From positions 46,970,001-47,034,000 of the forward strand of contig NC_090986.1 of NCBI RefSeq assembly GCF_041146395.1: a DNA stretch of 64,000 bases. Reading direction: 5' to 3'. The notes under the pieces were generated by a model that saw nothing but the letters and a program-made list of their open reading frames with translations, was not told the origin of the DNA and did no database searches. Numbering within the stretch: the stretch's first letter is position 1; the number at the start of each line of letters is the position of its first letter. The DNA comes from Eulemur rufifrons. Its lineage: Eukaryota > Chordata > Mammalia > Primates > Lemuridae. Positions 1 to 11,444 of the stretch are shown piece by piece. The position numbers and the translations under genes were made by a program.

Positions 1-1850
1 TGATATACCTGATGATATCATCACTGCCTGATCGATTGTTCAGGTAAGGGAAACAACCAAAATTAATTGCCCTAGTCTTCACTTAAGGACAACACATACA
101 TTTTGAGCTGAAGCAAATAGCTTCCCTTTGGTTTTTAAACAGCTGGACATTTTAAATTTCATTTTCATTTCTTTTTCTGTATTACAAGAAAACACATTCT
201 CAGGGAAGGGAAAATTGTTGTAATCCACAGGTTGAGATTTTGGATGTGGAGCATGAAATGGGCAGAACAAAAGGATTTGCTCCTCAATTAATACATCTTT
301 CTTTCTCATACAAAATGACAGCAGGAAAAGAAAAAGCTTTTCATATCAAAAAGCTGTGTTTAAAGGAAGATGTAGTTTAAATTGGATATAATGTTTTAAA
401 TTCTAACAGCAAATGAATGATTTTTTAAAAATAATTTTTACTTTTTTCTCAGATTTTAATAAGAAAGATTTAATACCTATATTAATCATCTACAAAGTAC
501 TATATAGAACTATTTAAAAACAACAAAAAGAAAAATAATTTCTAAAATGTATTAGTCCTTTTATGGCTTTGTAACTATTGCTAGTTTAACATAAATTTAC
601 ATAAAAATTCTGCACATATTACGTCATGGCGTGAGGTTCTATTGAATAATCAAAGAAAAATAATTTCTGCCTTCAGAAAATAGTCAACTGTGAATATCCA
701 GTCACAATGTATGCTAACATTTACTGTAATTATCTAAAACCAACATAGAATGTTCTTTCAATCTACCCATTAATTGCTTTATTTGTTCTCAATTCCCAGT
801 TTCGTCTTATACCCTTGAACTATTCCTATTTTTTGACACCATTTTGTTAAACTTATATCCTTTCATTAAAACAGAATCCCTAGTCTCTCATTTTCTAGAC
901 AAAACAGAGAACATTACCCATATAATCTTCTATAATCCACTATGTTGCAATTATACAATTTATATAACAATGTCTGCCCATCTAGACTTTTCTCTATGTC
1001 ACAGGAGGAAAGAGCTCTCCTGTTTGAAGGCAATCTTTGCACCTAATTTTCTTAATTCCTTCTTTTTCAGAAGGCTATAGATACATAGAAATCTCTTTAA
1101 CTCCTCCTTATTCACTTTTTAATTTCATCTAGCTTTCTACCTATATATCCTTTTATCAACCACATTTCTAATAAGATAATGTTTATTATTAAGCCCATGA
1201 AAAAACGTACATGTCCTGGATGTTTTCTTTTCCCTGACCATGTTAAATATACTCTGTATAACACAGAATAATTTCTAGTAATGCCTTGAACATTCTTTGG
1301 AAATCTCTATAATCACTTATGGATTTCTTCTCTATTTGGCCAGTTATACAGGCTAATATAACATTTATCTAAAATAATTGTCTTTCTCCTACATTTATCC
1401 TTAACTAGAAGTCATTTCTACTGATTATTTATATCCAACTCTTTTCTCTTCTTCCATAATCTCCTTCAGTATAAACTCTTTGAGAAAGAAGAAAATTTTT
1501 ATAGTCTTAGATCGAGAACCACACTCTAAATCAACATACAAAATTGAACACAATCTCTGAAGTAACTGTTTGGTAACAATTTAGACAATAGATATATAGT
1601 AGATACTAAGGCTCACTTCTATATTTTTGTTACCCAGAAAATGGTAATAATAGGTATTTAGGAGAATCATGAAGTCTATCTTTCAAACTAGCACACTTTT
1701 GAAAGTAAAAGAAACTCTTTTAATAATTATGTCAAGGCAACAAATTAACATTAGGAAGTATGGTCACCCTGTGATACTGACCTGCTTTAATTTTTCCTTA
1801 GATTTAAATATTTTCTCTGTGAACTCTGTAAGAGCAAATCCTTCAAAATA
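1..1850. other. Unique AT-rich sequence, no gene seen
   Basis: I see no recognisable gene, RNA or repeat family here. The open frames are short (78 codons or fewer), lack any family resemblance and are of the size expected by chance in AT-rich DNA. The sequence is pyrimidine-rich around 780-1450 but has no tandem structure. Confidence 0.5.
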
Positions 1851-1855
1851 GAACC

Positions 1856-2270
1856 TGGGTGGCTAACTGGGCATAAATTTAAAATAGGGGTACACAGGGG
1901 TATTTTGAATTCCCAGAAAGCCACACTCCTTTAATTTTGGGAATTTCACAACCACTTGTTCCTCTTTATGTCTCCTGAATCAGTCAATGGACTGTGACCT
2001 ACATCAACCAATCAGAACTCAGCAAACATCAACCAATCAGAACTAAGCAAATTTGCAGCTTTCATTTGCATAAGCAGACCAGAGTGAAAACCTGGGTGGA
2101 AACTTTTCTATAAAAGATAATCCTTTTCTTTGTTTTCTGGGAACCCATCTTGTATGGAAGGTTGTGTCTCCCAGGTTTGTGAAATGTTTACTTGAATAAA
2201 GACTCCTGATTTTTCTTAAAAGAAAATATTTTTCAGTGGATTTGTTGATCTCTCATGAGCTCCACATTTT
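1856..2270 (+). mobile_element. Solo LTR of an endogenous retrovirus (probably ERV1 type)
   Basis: The element has the promoter layout of a retroviral LTR. Two CCAAT boxes sit inside a 25-bp direct repeat (units start at 2002 and 2027). A TATA box (tataaaag) lies at 2109-2116 and a polyadenylation signal AATAAA at 2195-2200, about 80 bp downstream, which gives U3-R-U5 order on the plus strand. No gag, pol or env similarity follows, so it looks like a solo LTR left by recombination. Outer ends are estimates: I could not find a clear target-site duplication. The family is not named because I do not recognise a specific consensus. Confidence 0.6.
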
Positions 2271-4085
2271 CTTGGCCAATGATATTTGTATTGGGATTTC
2301 CGGTGTTATTTCACTGTATTTTTTCATTTTTTTCTTATGTGGTTTTTCAAACTGTAGTAATCTAAAACCTTTGAGTTCAGTGTGAAAACAAATTCCAAAT
2401 GCCAGAGGCACCTACATCATGGCATTTACTATGCAACCTCAATAACCTGGTTTAAAATACAGCCTTGAAGTCACTGTGTATAACAACATAGCACATATAC
2501 AAGATGATATGGTACTGGATGGTTCTGGCTACTTCTAATAATAGTCTGCATCACTCTAAATGGATGTGAGAAAGAGGGTAGGTCCAGTCACTTTGTTTGA
2601 TGATTATTCTAATTGGCATAATTGTCAGTGAAATCTTGCTTTTCTTCAAGGGTTTGCAAGGCATTTAGATTCACCCAAAAGGCTTTCCCATATTTATTTA
2701 TTATGAAGTATTAGCGAGTTTTCTAAGTAGTTTCACAGATACAGCAATATAGCTAGTCAAAATTTTGCACACAACACACATATACATGGATGTAGACACA
2801 TACATGGGCACACAAATAGTGATATTCCTATATATTTATTTATATATGTAAACTGATATAAAATTTAAACCATTATATATACATTAATATCTCTGAATTT
2901 ATATAATAATGAATCACTTTTTAAGTGAATAAATGCTGCTAAAATAATATTAGAAATAAAATAATTAAATCTTGAAGTATGGTTGCCCTAATTCCTGATA
3001 ATTAGGAGTTAGATTTTGTTTGTCAAAACAAATTAATCACCACCAAGACAAATCCAAATCATACAGAGACATGTTTTCATGCTTTGTTTTTTGTTTGGAA
3101 TATAAGTAGGACAATAAAATATAATGTAATATATATATATTTCTTTCTGTTTATACATATGGTCTTTTATGATCTAAAATATCATAAGATTAATAAAATA
3201 ATATTGTATTATACAATCACAAATGTATACAGTGAAAATACTAAACTTGACTTTTTTCCAAATGCTTATTAGATCACTATTTATCAAATTGGATCATTTA
3301 TAGTATTCAGAGATTTTAATAAAACCTGAATAATTTTTATACCTCTCAATTGTAAAACAAAGCAGTCTAAGTTTCTGTTTTAAGAAGAATCAATTTATGT
3401 AAACAGAGAAGAAAATTATATTCATGCTAAAAAACATAGCTAATTAAAAATCATGCATTTAAACATAGTAGGCTGATATTTGTGCAGACTATATTAGTTA
3501 TAAAATGCTATTTCTAAAAATATACTGAAGTCTGACAAATCTTAATTCAAATCTTAAAAATATTGCCATCCAAAGAAATACCCAAACACTGATGTTCATT
3601 CACAATTTTTATTTCTGAATTTTGCTATTGTGTTTGATTTGAAATTCACCGTATTTTAAAGAGAAAATAAAAATAAATATCAGGACTATGTTTACATGAG
3701 GGCAATCTGTGGATTATGCAGATTATATGTTTCCACATTATGGCTAGAATAATATTAACTAATTCCCTAGCAAATATGTATTCATCAGCATCATGAAAGT
3801 CCTTATTAATTCCCTACACACCTTACATTAATTCCTAATTAGTAACTAAAAATGTCAAAGCCAGTTGGGAAAAGCTGTACAAATTAAAAATAAATGAATT
3901 ATTAGCATTAGTCACCAAATGGAAAGGAAAACCAAAATTGTTTCTCATTATGTGGTATAAGATACTGCTAACATTCATAATTACTTTAACTATATTTAGA
4001 TTAATAAATTGATAATAATTTTCCTAATGGTAAATTTTAATTAGTCATGAGTTAGTCTTAAAAATAAGAAAGATTATTTCTTATG
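2271..4085. other. Unique AT-rich sequence with short low-complexity patches
   Basis: No gene or clear repeat family is recognised. Small A/T-rich patches (for example around 2820-2890 and 3125-3145) and a loose CA-rich stretch (about 2765-2810) are present. Old, highly diverged repeats could be hidden here. Confidence 0.45.
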
Positions 4086-4101
4086 TGAATATTAGTCAAT
4101 T

Positions 4102-4694
4102 TGTTAGGTAGATAGCAAAGGACCTCCAAGACTTTCCTATGGGCAAAAGTGGGTGCCTTGCCTCTTGCCTTGGTGCTGCCTTGAGTAATTAATTGCCCAG
4201 CTGGGGTAGAGGGGAAGAAGGACAATCCCCCCCCCACCCCGCCCCCATCTACCTGGGGGAAGGAGGAAGCCCTGATAATCTGCAAAAGAGTGCAGGAATC
4301 CCCAGCCTTCAGGCCAGGCAGCCCAGGCACAATAGGATTTAGAAAGTGACCTAGAGTAACCTAAGGCTCATTATCCTGCTGTTAACTGTCTATCAAAGTG
4401 GTTCAGTGGTGACATGGAAAGCATCAGGAAGTCCCAATCCAGACACTATAAAACAGGACCCCAGACCATAATCGGAGCCCTTTTGTTACAATAAAGGGGT
4501 CCATTCCTTGTCTCTGGTGAAAGTGTCTTGCTCTTGTTCTGTAAAACTGTATCTTGCTCTTGCTCTGTAAGTCTATTTTTTCCTTCCTTGATAAACTTAG
4601 TTTCACACTTGCCTTGCTTTTGGTGTGCAGTCATTCTTCCGCCAAGAGCACACCAAGAACCTAGAACAGAACGGACTACGACTATGACCGGACA
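4102..4694 (+). mobile_element. Solo LTR of an endogenous retrovirus, relatively CpG-rich
   Basis: It is more GC-rich than its surroundings and shows LTR signals on the plus strand: TATA box (tataaaa) at 4447-4453, AATAAA at 4490-4495 only about 40 bp on, then a long U5-like region with a 26-bp direct repeat (units start at 4523 and 4549, core ttgctcttg). Possible ends are TGT at 4102 and ACA at 4692-4694, matching the usual TG...CA rule, but I could not confirm a target-site duplication. Several CpG dinucleotides survive near the 3' end (about 4640-4692), suggesting a younger insertion than most neighbours. No internal retroviral genes are present. The short open frames over it on both strands are incidental. 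A C-rich run lies at about 4227-4246. Confidence 0.6.
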
Positions 4695-4699
4695 AATCT

Positions 4700-4745
4700 G
4701 CATATCTATCTACCTATCTATACACATACATATATATGTGTTTAT
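4700..4745. repeat. Degenerate TATC/TA-type simple repeat
   Basis: Imperfect tetranucleotide units (atctatctacctatctat) pass into alternating TA/CA sequence. It lies directly at the 3' edge of the LTR-like element. Confidence 0.6.
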
Positions 4746-5639
4746 TTTCTAATGAAAAACAAAAAAACCCTGGGAATTAAGCAACCTCTTATATGCAGAA
4801 CGCAATTTTGATAAAGGAATAATTGCAAGAATCATCAAAGAAGGAAATAAATCTATGTTTTTGTGTTCCATGTATCAAAACATTATATAATAAATCTATA
4901 CCTTAGATGTATTATATTTGCCCACCCAGTTGAATTTAATGATGGACTAATTTTTTTTTTTAGAATAGGCAGAGAGGTAAAATGGCTAAATGACAATTAT
5001 TAAGTTATACTAGGAATGAAAAATGAGGGAAAAACAAACAAGGCAAGAAAACCAAAACCAAAGCAACAGATCTTAAAAATCTTACTATATCTGTAGATTT
5101 CAAAACAAGTAATATGTGAATGTGTTCAATGCAAGCATATTCCTTACTGCCCAAAGAAAACAGATAATGTGTATATTTTCAGATGTGAGCTAGGAAAGCT
5201 TTTACCTGACATAAAATATAGATATTTTAAGGACAAATATTGGTAAAATGGAATGCAAATAAATATTGAAAATGTATGTGACTAAAAAAACCAAATGTAC
5301 TTTAAAAGGCAATAATCAGCCTGGAAAAAAATGTTGCAACATATTGCCAAGAAGAGTTTACATGCTTAACATGTAGCTTAGTCATATGTAAACATTTATA
5401 TATATATATGTCCATATATAATATACCACAACAGAAATAATAGTGTTTGTATATTACATATATTATACATAATAGGCTAAAATAGAAAAATTATACAAAA
5501 TCAGGAGTGCACAAATTAACAAACAAGTAAAATGACCAATAAACATTGCTCATATACCTTATTTGTGTGTATTATATAGATCTTAATTTTTGACATTTAG
5601 ATATGCTTACTATATTAATAGAAAAAACAAATATGTTTC
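4746..5639. other. Unique AT-rich sequence, nothing recognised
   Basis: No gene or repeat family is recognised. A short TA-rich palindromic patch lies near 5396-5425. Confidence 0.45.
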
Positions 5640-5925
5640 TTCACAATCTTTTTAATTTTTTTGTAAGGTCATTATTGATGTCTTTTCTTACATTCCAGAT
5701 TTTCGTAATTCTTGTGTTCTTTTTCTACATGGTCAGTTTAGAAATTTGTCTGTTTTAATATTTTTAATATCTTGAAAGACTTGTATTTGTTTTCATTTTT
5801 TTCTCTTTATATTTTTTGTTGTCTACATTAGTAATTTTTGCTTTATTTTTTATTATTTTTTGCCAACACATTTTGTGTTTAGGTTGCCCTTTTACCAGTT
5901 TCTTATTTATTTTTTATTTTTCAAG
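5640..5925 (-). mobile_element. Old L1 fragment, ORF2 mid-region
   Basis: Read on the minus strand this resembles the stretch of L1 ORF2 between endonuclease and reverse transcriptase. The plus strand shows the characteristic T-rich antisense text (for example ttttgtaaggtcattattga). It is too diverged for an open frame. It appears separate from the next L1 piece, which begins with 3' UTR sequence. Confidence 0.5.
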
Positions 5926-6047
5926 TAAAAGTTGTTTATATTTATTGCTTACAACATGTTTTAAAATATGTATACATGTAAAATGGCTATATCTAGCTAA
6001 TTAACCTCACATACTTATCACTTTTTTGTGGGGAGAATACTTAAAAT

Positions 6048-6077
6048 TTACTCTCTTAGCAATTACTCTCTTAGCAA
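6048..6077. repeat. 15-bp perfect tandem duplication in L1 3' UTR
   Basis: Two adjacent identical copies of ttactctcttagcaa (6048-6062 and 6063-6077). The typical L1 3' UTR at this place, as I recall it, has one copy, so this is a local duplication after or during insertion. Confidence 0.85.
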
Positions 6078-6407
6078 CTTAGCACATACAGTATAGTGTT
6101 ATTAACTAGAGTTACTATGTTTTATTATAGATCTCTTGGGCTTATTTTTCCTATTTAACTTAAATTTAGTATCCTTTAACGAACCTCTCCACAATATCCC
6201 CATACACACTGCTAGCCCCTGGCCACCATTCTACTCTTTGCTTTTATGAGTTTCACTGTTTTAGATTGCACATGTAAGTGAGATCATGTGTTTTTTGTCT
6301 TTCTGTGCCTGGCTTATGCCACTCAACATAATGTTCCCCAGGTTTGTCCATGTTGCTGCAATTGACAGGATCTCCTTCTTTTTAAAGGTTAAATACTATT
6401 CCATAGA

Positions 6408-6410
<3 letters not shown>

Positions 6411-6441
<31 letters not shown>
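6411..6441. repeat. (CA)15 microsatellite
   Basis: An uninterrupted run of 15 CA units within antisense L1 sequence, at the place where L1 normally has a short TA/CA-rich stretch. It is likely polymorphic in length. Confidence 0.97.
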
Positions 6442-6443
<2 letters not shown>

Positions 6444-6600
6444 CATTTTCTTTGTCCTTTAATCCCTTGATGAATACTTAGGTTGTTTCCGTATCTTAGC
6501 TATTATAAATTATGCTGCATGAACATGAGAGTGCAGATATCCCTTCAACGTACTGATTTTTATCTCCTTTGGATATATACTTAACAAAGATTATATGGTA

Positions 6601-6925
6601 CACTAGCTTCCCTTTATCCTTGATTTTGCTTTCTGTGGCTCAGTTACCAGCAGTCAATTCCAGAAAACACTGTAGTATTTTCAGAGAAAGAGAGAGACCA
6701 TATTCGTATAATTTTTATTATAGTATGTTGTTGCAACTGTTCTATTTTATTATTAGTTATTGTTAATCTCTTACTGTCCCTAATTTATAAATTAAATTTT
6801 ATCACAGGTATGTATTTATAGGATTTAAAAAAACAGTATATACAGAATTTGGTACTATCCATGGCTTCAGGCATCCACGGGGCAGAATATTAGAACATAC
6901 CCCTGTGGATAAGGGGGGACTACTA
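6601..6925. mobile_element. Nonautonomous Tigger2/MER2-type DNA transposon
   Basis: About 325 bp, flanked by the TA duplication expected for Tc1/mariner-superfamily elements (TA at 6599-6600 and 6926-6927). The right end (aaggggggactacta) and the left end (cactagcttccctttatcc) resemble Tigger2/MER2 terminal inverted repeats. It is inserted at a TA within the L1 3' region. It encodes nothing; mobility would have depended on a Tigger transposase supplied elsewhere. Confidence 0.8.
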
Positions 6926-6961
6926 TAGTTTTATCTTTAACTTTTTGAGGAACCTCTATAG

Positions 6962-7244
6962 CAGTGCTCTGCAACCTTTTTTGCACCAGGGACAGGTCGC
7001 ATGAAAGACAATTTTTCCACTGGGGTGGGGAAGGGGAGGCAGAGCTCACTGTGGTGATGCAAGTGATGGGGAGCAGAGCACCTGTAAATACAGATGAAGC
7101 TTGCCTGCTGCTCTTGCTGTGTGGCCCTATAGGTTCCTAATTTTTCCAGACCCTGGGGCGGGGAGTGTGAATCTCTGCAGAAGGTCCCTAACAGCCCACG
7201 GACCAATACCAGTCGGTCTGAGGCGAGGAGTTAGAGGGCCACAG
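6962..7244. mobile_element. Nonautonomous hAT-superfamily DNA transposon with perfect 8-bp TSD
   Basis: A 283-bp element that starts CAGTGCTCTGCAACC and ends with a diverged inverted copy (...ggccacag). It is bounded by identical 8-bp direct repeats CTCTATAG at 6954-6961 and 7245-7252. An 8-bp duplication is the signature of hAT transposase. The inside is comparatively GC-rich. The open frames over it are incidental. I recognise it as a common mammalian hAT MITE but do not assign a family name. Confidence 0.85.
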
Positions 7245-7394
7245 CTCTATAGTGTTTTCCATATGACTGTATTAATGTACATTCTACCAACGGTGTATCA
7301 GGGTTTCTTTTTCTCCACATCCTCATCAATGCTAGTTATGTTTTCTTTTTGTGATAATAGTCATTCTAACAGGCATGAGGTGCTATCTAGTTTC

Positions 7395-8740
7395 TTAATG
7401 TGGAAACTTGAGTTAATGATTTTTATTTCTCTTTTGATATTGATGAATACATTTATAAATGTCCCTTTAAACATTGCATTAACCACGTCTCCCAAAATTT
7501 AATTTGTTTTACTTTTTTTATTTCATTCATCTCAAAATATTTTCTAATTCTTCTTGTGTTTTGTTTGACCCATTGTCTATTTATAAGTATGTGTATTAAA
7601 CGTACAAGTATTTGTGGATTCCCAATATCCCTTCAATTGTTGACTTATAATACCATAAATGTCAGAAAATATATTTGCATCATTTCAATCTTTTTGAATT
7701 TATTAAGACTTGTTATACATTCAAGTATGTGATCCATCATGGAGAATCTTCCAAATCTGCTCAGAAAATTGTTCATTCTGCTTTCGATGGGTAGAGTTTT
7801 CTCTACATTAAAATGAAATCAAATTGACTAATAGTGCTGTTCAAGTTTCCTATACTATTTCTGATTTTCCATGTAGTAGTTGTCCTATTATTGAGAACAA
7901 AATATTGAGGTCTTCATTATTGTTAAATTATCTATTTTGCTCTTCAATTCTATTAGTATTGCTTCATGTATTGTGACCTTTGTTGTAAATTGAGTAAATG
8001 TTTATAATTGCTATAAATTGTTGATGAATTTATCATTTTATCAGCAGTGTCTTTTTATCTCTAATGACATTTTCCTTAAAATCTATTTTATTATTGATAA
8101 TATTAATAATATGTAGTCATTCCAGCTCTCCTATTTTTTGTTTATATAGGGTATCTTTTTCTTCCTTTTCCTTTCATTCAATTTGTTTCTTTTAATCTAA
8201 ACTGTTTCTCTTGTAAATCTCAAAACATGGATCTTGTTTTTGTTTTTCTTCTATTTAGTGTGGCTCTCTCTGACTTATGAGTAGAATATTTAATCCATTC
8301 ACACTTTGAATGTTTCTCATATGTTTTGCCTTTATTTTCTAAAATAAGAAATCAGGTATCAATCATACAGTTGTGTGCTCCTTTACTAGATGTGCCATTT
8401 TTCTCTTGTTTTATATAAAATTTTATTTTGTTTGTGGTTTTCAACAGTTTTGATTATGGTGTGTCTGTAAATTACTTCTCTATATTCTACTTAGAATTTT
8501 TCAAACTTTTTGGATTTGTATATTCATGATTTTCATCAAATTTCAGAAGTTATGCTCCATTATTTATCCAAATATTTTTATTTCCCTTTTCTCTTCTCCT
8601 TCTGATTTTCCTGTTATTTATGTACTGATATATTTGATGGGTTCCTTCAATTTTCAAGCCATTTTTTATTCATCTTTGTATTATTTTTCTATTCTTCAGA
8701 TATGACAATTTGTGTTGATCTATCATTAAGTTCACTGATT
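7395..8740 (-). mobile_element. Old L1M-type fragment, ORF2 between endonuclease and RT
   Basis: Plus-strand text matches antisense L1 ORF2, for example the stretch near 7725-7800 (gtatgtgatccatcatggag) and 8270-8320 (tttaatccattcacactttg). It is heavily diverged, with no frame. It abuts the preceding L1 3' piece without the intervening RT domain, so it is either a separate older insertion or an internally deleted copy. Confidence 0.65.
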
Positions 8741-8759
8741 TTTGTGTCATCTAAAATAC

Positions 8760-9825
8760 ACTTTTTTTTATCTCCCAACACCAATAACAAAAAGCCTAAG
8801 ACCAGACAAATTCACAGCCAAACTCTATGAAATGTGCAAAGAAAAACTGATACCAATCCTTCCAACACTGTTCCAAAATATCAAGGAGGAAATCCTCCCT
8901 AACTCTTTCTATGAAGCCAGTATCACCCTCATACCAAAGTGAGGAAAAGACACAACAACAACAACAAAAAGAAAACTACAGAAGAATATTCCTGACAAAA
9001 ATAGAGGTAAAAATCCTCCACAAAGTACTAACAAACAAAGCCAATAGCACATCAGAAAGATAATACAGTACAATCAAATGGGTTTTATTCCAGGGATGTG
9101 AGGATGGTTCAACATATGCAAATCAATAAATGAGACACATGAATTAAAAACAAAAACCATATGATCATCTCAACAGATGCTAAAAAGCATTTGATAAAAT
9201 TCAATATTTCTTCATGATAAAAACCCTCAACAAACTAGGCATGGAAAAAGCGTAACAACAAAAAATAAAGACCATATATGATAAACCCACAGCCAACATC
9301 ATATTGAAAGGATAAAAGTTGAGGCATTCCCCTAAGAACTGAAACAAGATAAGGAATCCCACTGTAACCACTTCTATTCAGTGTAGTACTGGAATTCCTA
9401 CCTAGAGAAATTATGCAAGAAAAAGTAACAAAAGACATTCAAATTGGAGAAGAGGAGGTCAAATTGTCTCTGTTTGCTGATGATATGATCTTATACCGAG
9501 AAAACCTGAAAGAGTCCTCCAAAAGACTCCCAGAATTGATGAATTAATTGAATAAAGTCTCAGGTTACAAAATCAATATACAAAAATTAGCAGCATTTCC
9601 ATACATCATTAAAGAACAAGCTGAGAAACAAATTAAGAATTCAATCTCATTCATTATTGCTTCCAGAAAATACCTAGAAATAGATCTCTACAAGTAATGA
9701 AAGAAATAGTAGATGACACAAATGGAAAACCTTCCCATGCTCATGGATTAGAAAAATCAATATTGTTATAACATATTGCCTGACATACGGCCCCAAACAA
9801 TCTACAGATTCAATGAAATAGCCTG
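8760..9825 (+). pseudogene. L1 ORF2 reverse-transcriptase fragment, dead
   Basis: Translated pieces show the L1 RT domain. An early frame (8742-8942) ends in the motif [12 protein letters not shown]. The catalytic block FADDM is encoded at 9473-9487. Flanking text matches palm/thumb coding sequence (NPKEL..-like and YKINIQK-like segments). Stops and frame changes break it repeatedly, for example just after ITLIPK at 8940 and in the segment near 9540. Both ends of the L1 are missing. It runs opposite to the adjoining L1 fragment, which could mean an inversion or an independent insertion. Confidence 0.85.
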
Positions 9826-11250
9826 TGGGAGAAAGAAAGGGTATTAGTCATCAAAGCCTGGAGTCATGGGGAATCAGGCCAAAATGTAGCTTTATTTTTT
9901 ACAAAAAAAAAAAAAAGGAAAAAGTAATGTAAAATGAAGCTTAAAATTATCCACAGATGTAATTCATTAGAATTTCCCCCCCAAACATGAATAATAGGAC
10001 AGTTCTCTATCCCAATACACAATAGAAAATGTACTCACAACAATTAAATGTGTGTTTCTCACTTCACAGCCATGTTAGCTAGTACAAGTTGATTCACCTG
10101 TTTAGTTAACACCTGTAGATTCTTCTGCTTATGGTAAATGTAATTATTCCTTCAGTTACATTCCTGAACCTTTAAAAAACATTCAAGGAATAGGTTAATT
10201 CTCTTCCTTTGATGATGGAGATCTCCAGATTGCTTTTCCTGCCAGCATCTCAAATCCCTTCTGACTTGTTCTACCAGTAGCCTGGGCTTGCATCTAATTT
10301 GCTCTATTGCTTCTGTTTCTTATTATCTAAATATGACAACCAGATTCAACATTCTTTTTCAACTGTTGCTTAAGAGGTATAATTTTGCTTTTTGAAAAAA
10401 ATTATTGGAATATGTTCACCATTTCTTATCTTTCAAGAGAGAAAATAAAAAACAGAACTTAAGAAAATTTTTAAAAAAGATTTACCTTATGATTTTGTTG
10501 AATAAATAGTGTACTTAAAATAGCATTTATACTCATGTAGTGTAATTATTATTACATTTGTATGATGATTTTAATGGCATAGAGGAAAGTATTTTGAATT
10601 TTAAAAAAATCAGCCTATTAACTTGTTTAAACCAGTACTGCCTTGTAAATTTTTAAAGCTTTTTTGTGAGCCTAAATTTCTAATCCTACTTTTTGAAATT
10701 TCTAGCTTCATTATCCTTTAGCATTCATCAATTTTAGGAAACTGCATAAGATATATGATCTCAAGTTCTTTTATAAAAAGATTAATGAATGTATTGAGAT
10801 TCCAGGGAACATTCTTTAAAAATATTTGTTAAAAATTTACTTTCTTGAATTATATAGGTCTACTTTGATTTTTAACAATAGTAATTTGACACTGCCTGTG
10901 CATTTAATACTATAATGAGATAATGAGATATTTCAAGGATAAAAGACAACTTAGTTGGTTAAATGGCTTCTTATTGCAGATCTAGTTTTTTTCCAAGCAC
11001 CACAGGTATCATCTCATCCCACTAATAATCTTTTTACATATGAAGGACATGAGACATTGAAAGGCTAACTTCTACAGGGTGCAGAACTCTGAATACAATC
11101 CAATTTTCCTGAAACATTTCAAAGTCCTTTTGGATGTCAATATGTGTGATTTATAAGTATGTTTTTCAAAGAAAATGAAATAGCAGAAATCTGAAAGGCT
11201 TATGAGCACTGTCAGAGAGCTATGAAGGAAGGGTAGGTGTAGCATCTGCT
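9826..11250. other. Unique sequence with an A-rich run at about 9901-9915
   Basis: No gene seen. The A run followed by unrelated sequence could be the tail of a very short retroinsert, but nothing upstream is recognised. Confidence 0.4.
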
Positions 11251-11254
11251 GGTT

Positions 11255-11440
11255 GATGAACTGTCACACTCGGGAAATTGTCTGCACATTAGGCACCCCT
11301 GAAGCATATTGAAAACACAATGATTCACAGTCCTTACACAGAACAATGAAATTTAAATTTCTGGGGGTAGGCTTAGGCATTTGTATTTTTTGTGTGCCTT
11401 AGATACATCTAATGTATATCCAATTTTAAGAACAAGTGGA
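11255..11440. mobile_element. Probable MER5-like hAT-Charlie MITE relic
   Basis: The stretch containing ctgcacattaggcacccctg, followed after about 100 bp by an inverted, diverged partner, resembles the MER5 group of hAT-Charlie MITEs. Termini and duplication are too eroded to define. Confidence 0.45.
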
Positions 11441-11444
11441 TTAG

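Larger units (their letters stand above)
5930..7390 (-). mobile_element. L1 3' portion (L1MB/MA-like), split by two DNA transposons
   Basis: The plus strand reads as antisense L1: 3' UTR text at about 5950-6260, then the end of ORF2 (for example ggatatatac near 6571 and the fragment around 7300 ending in tctccacatcctcatcaatg). Two younger elements interrupt it at 6601-6925 and 6962-7244. When both are removed the L1 text reads through (about 6570-6600, then 6926-6961, then 7253 onward), which confirms the nesting order. A CA microsatellite and a 15-bp tandem duplication lie inside. No coding capacity remains. Confidence 0.8.

Noticed and set aside
4058..4752. Open frames in the LTR as retroviral proteins
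   Set aside because: They overlap on both strands of LTR control sequence and resemble no Gag, Pol or Env region.
7101..7502. 133-codon plus-strand open frame as a gene
   Set aside because: It runs from inside the hAT element through its duplication into antisense L1; no domain is encoded.
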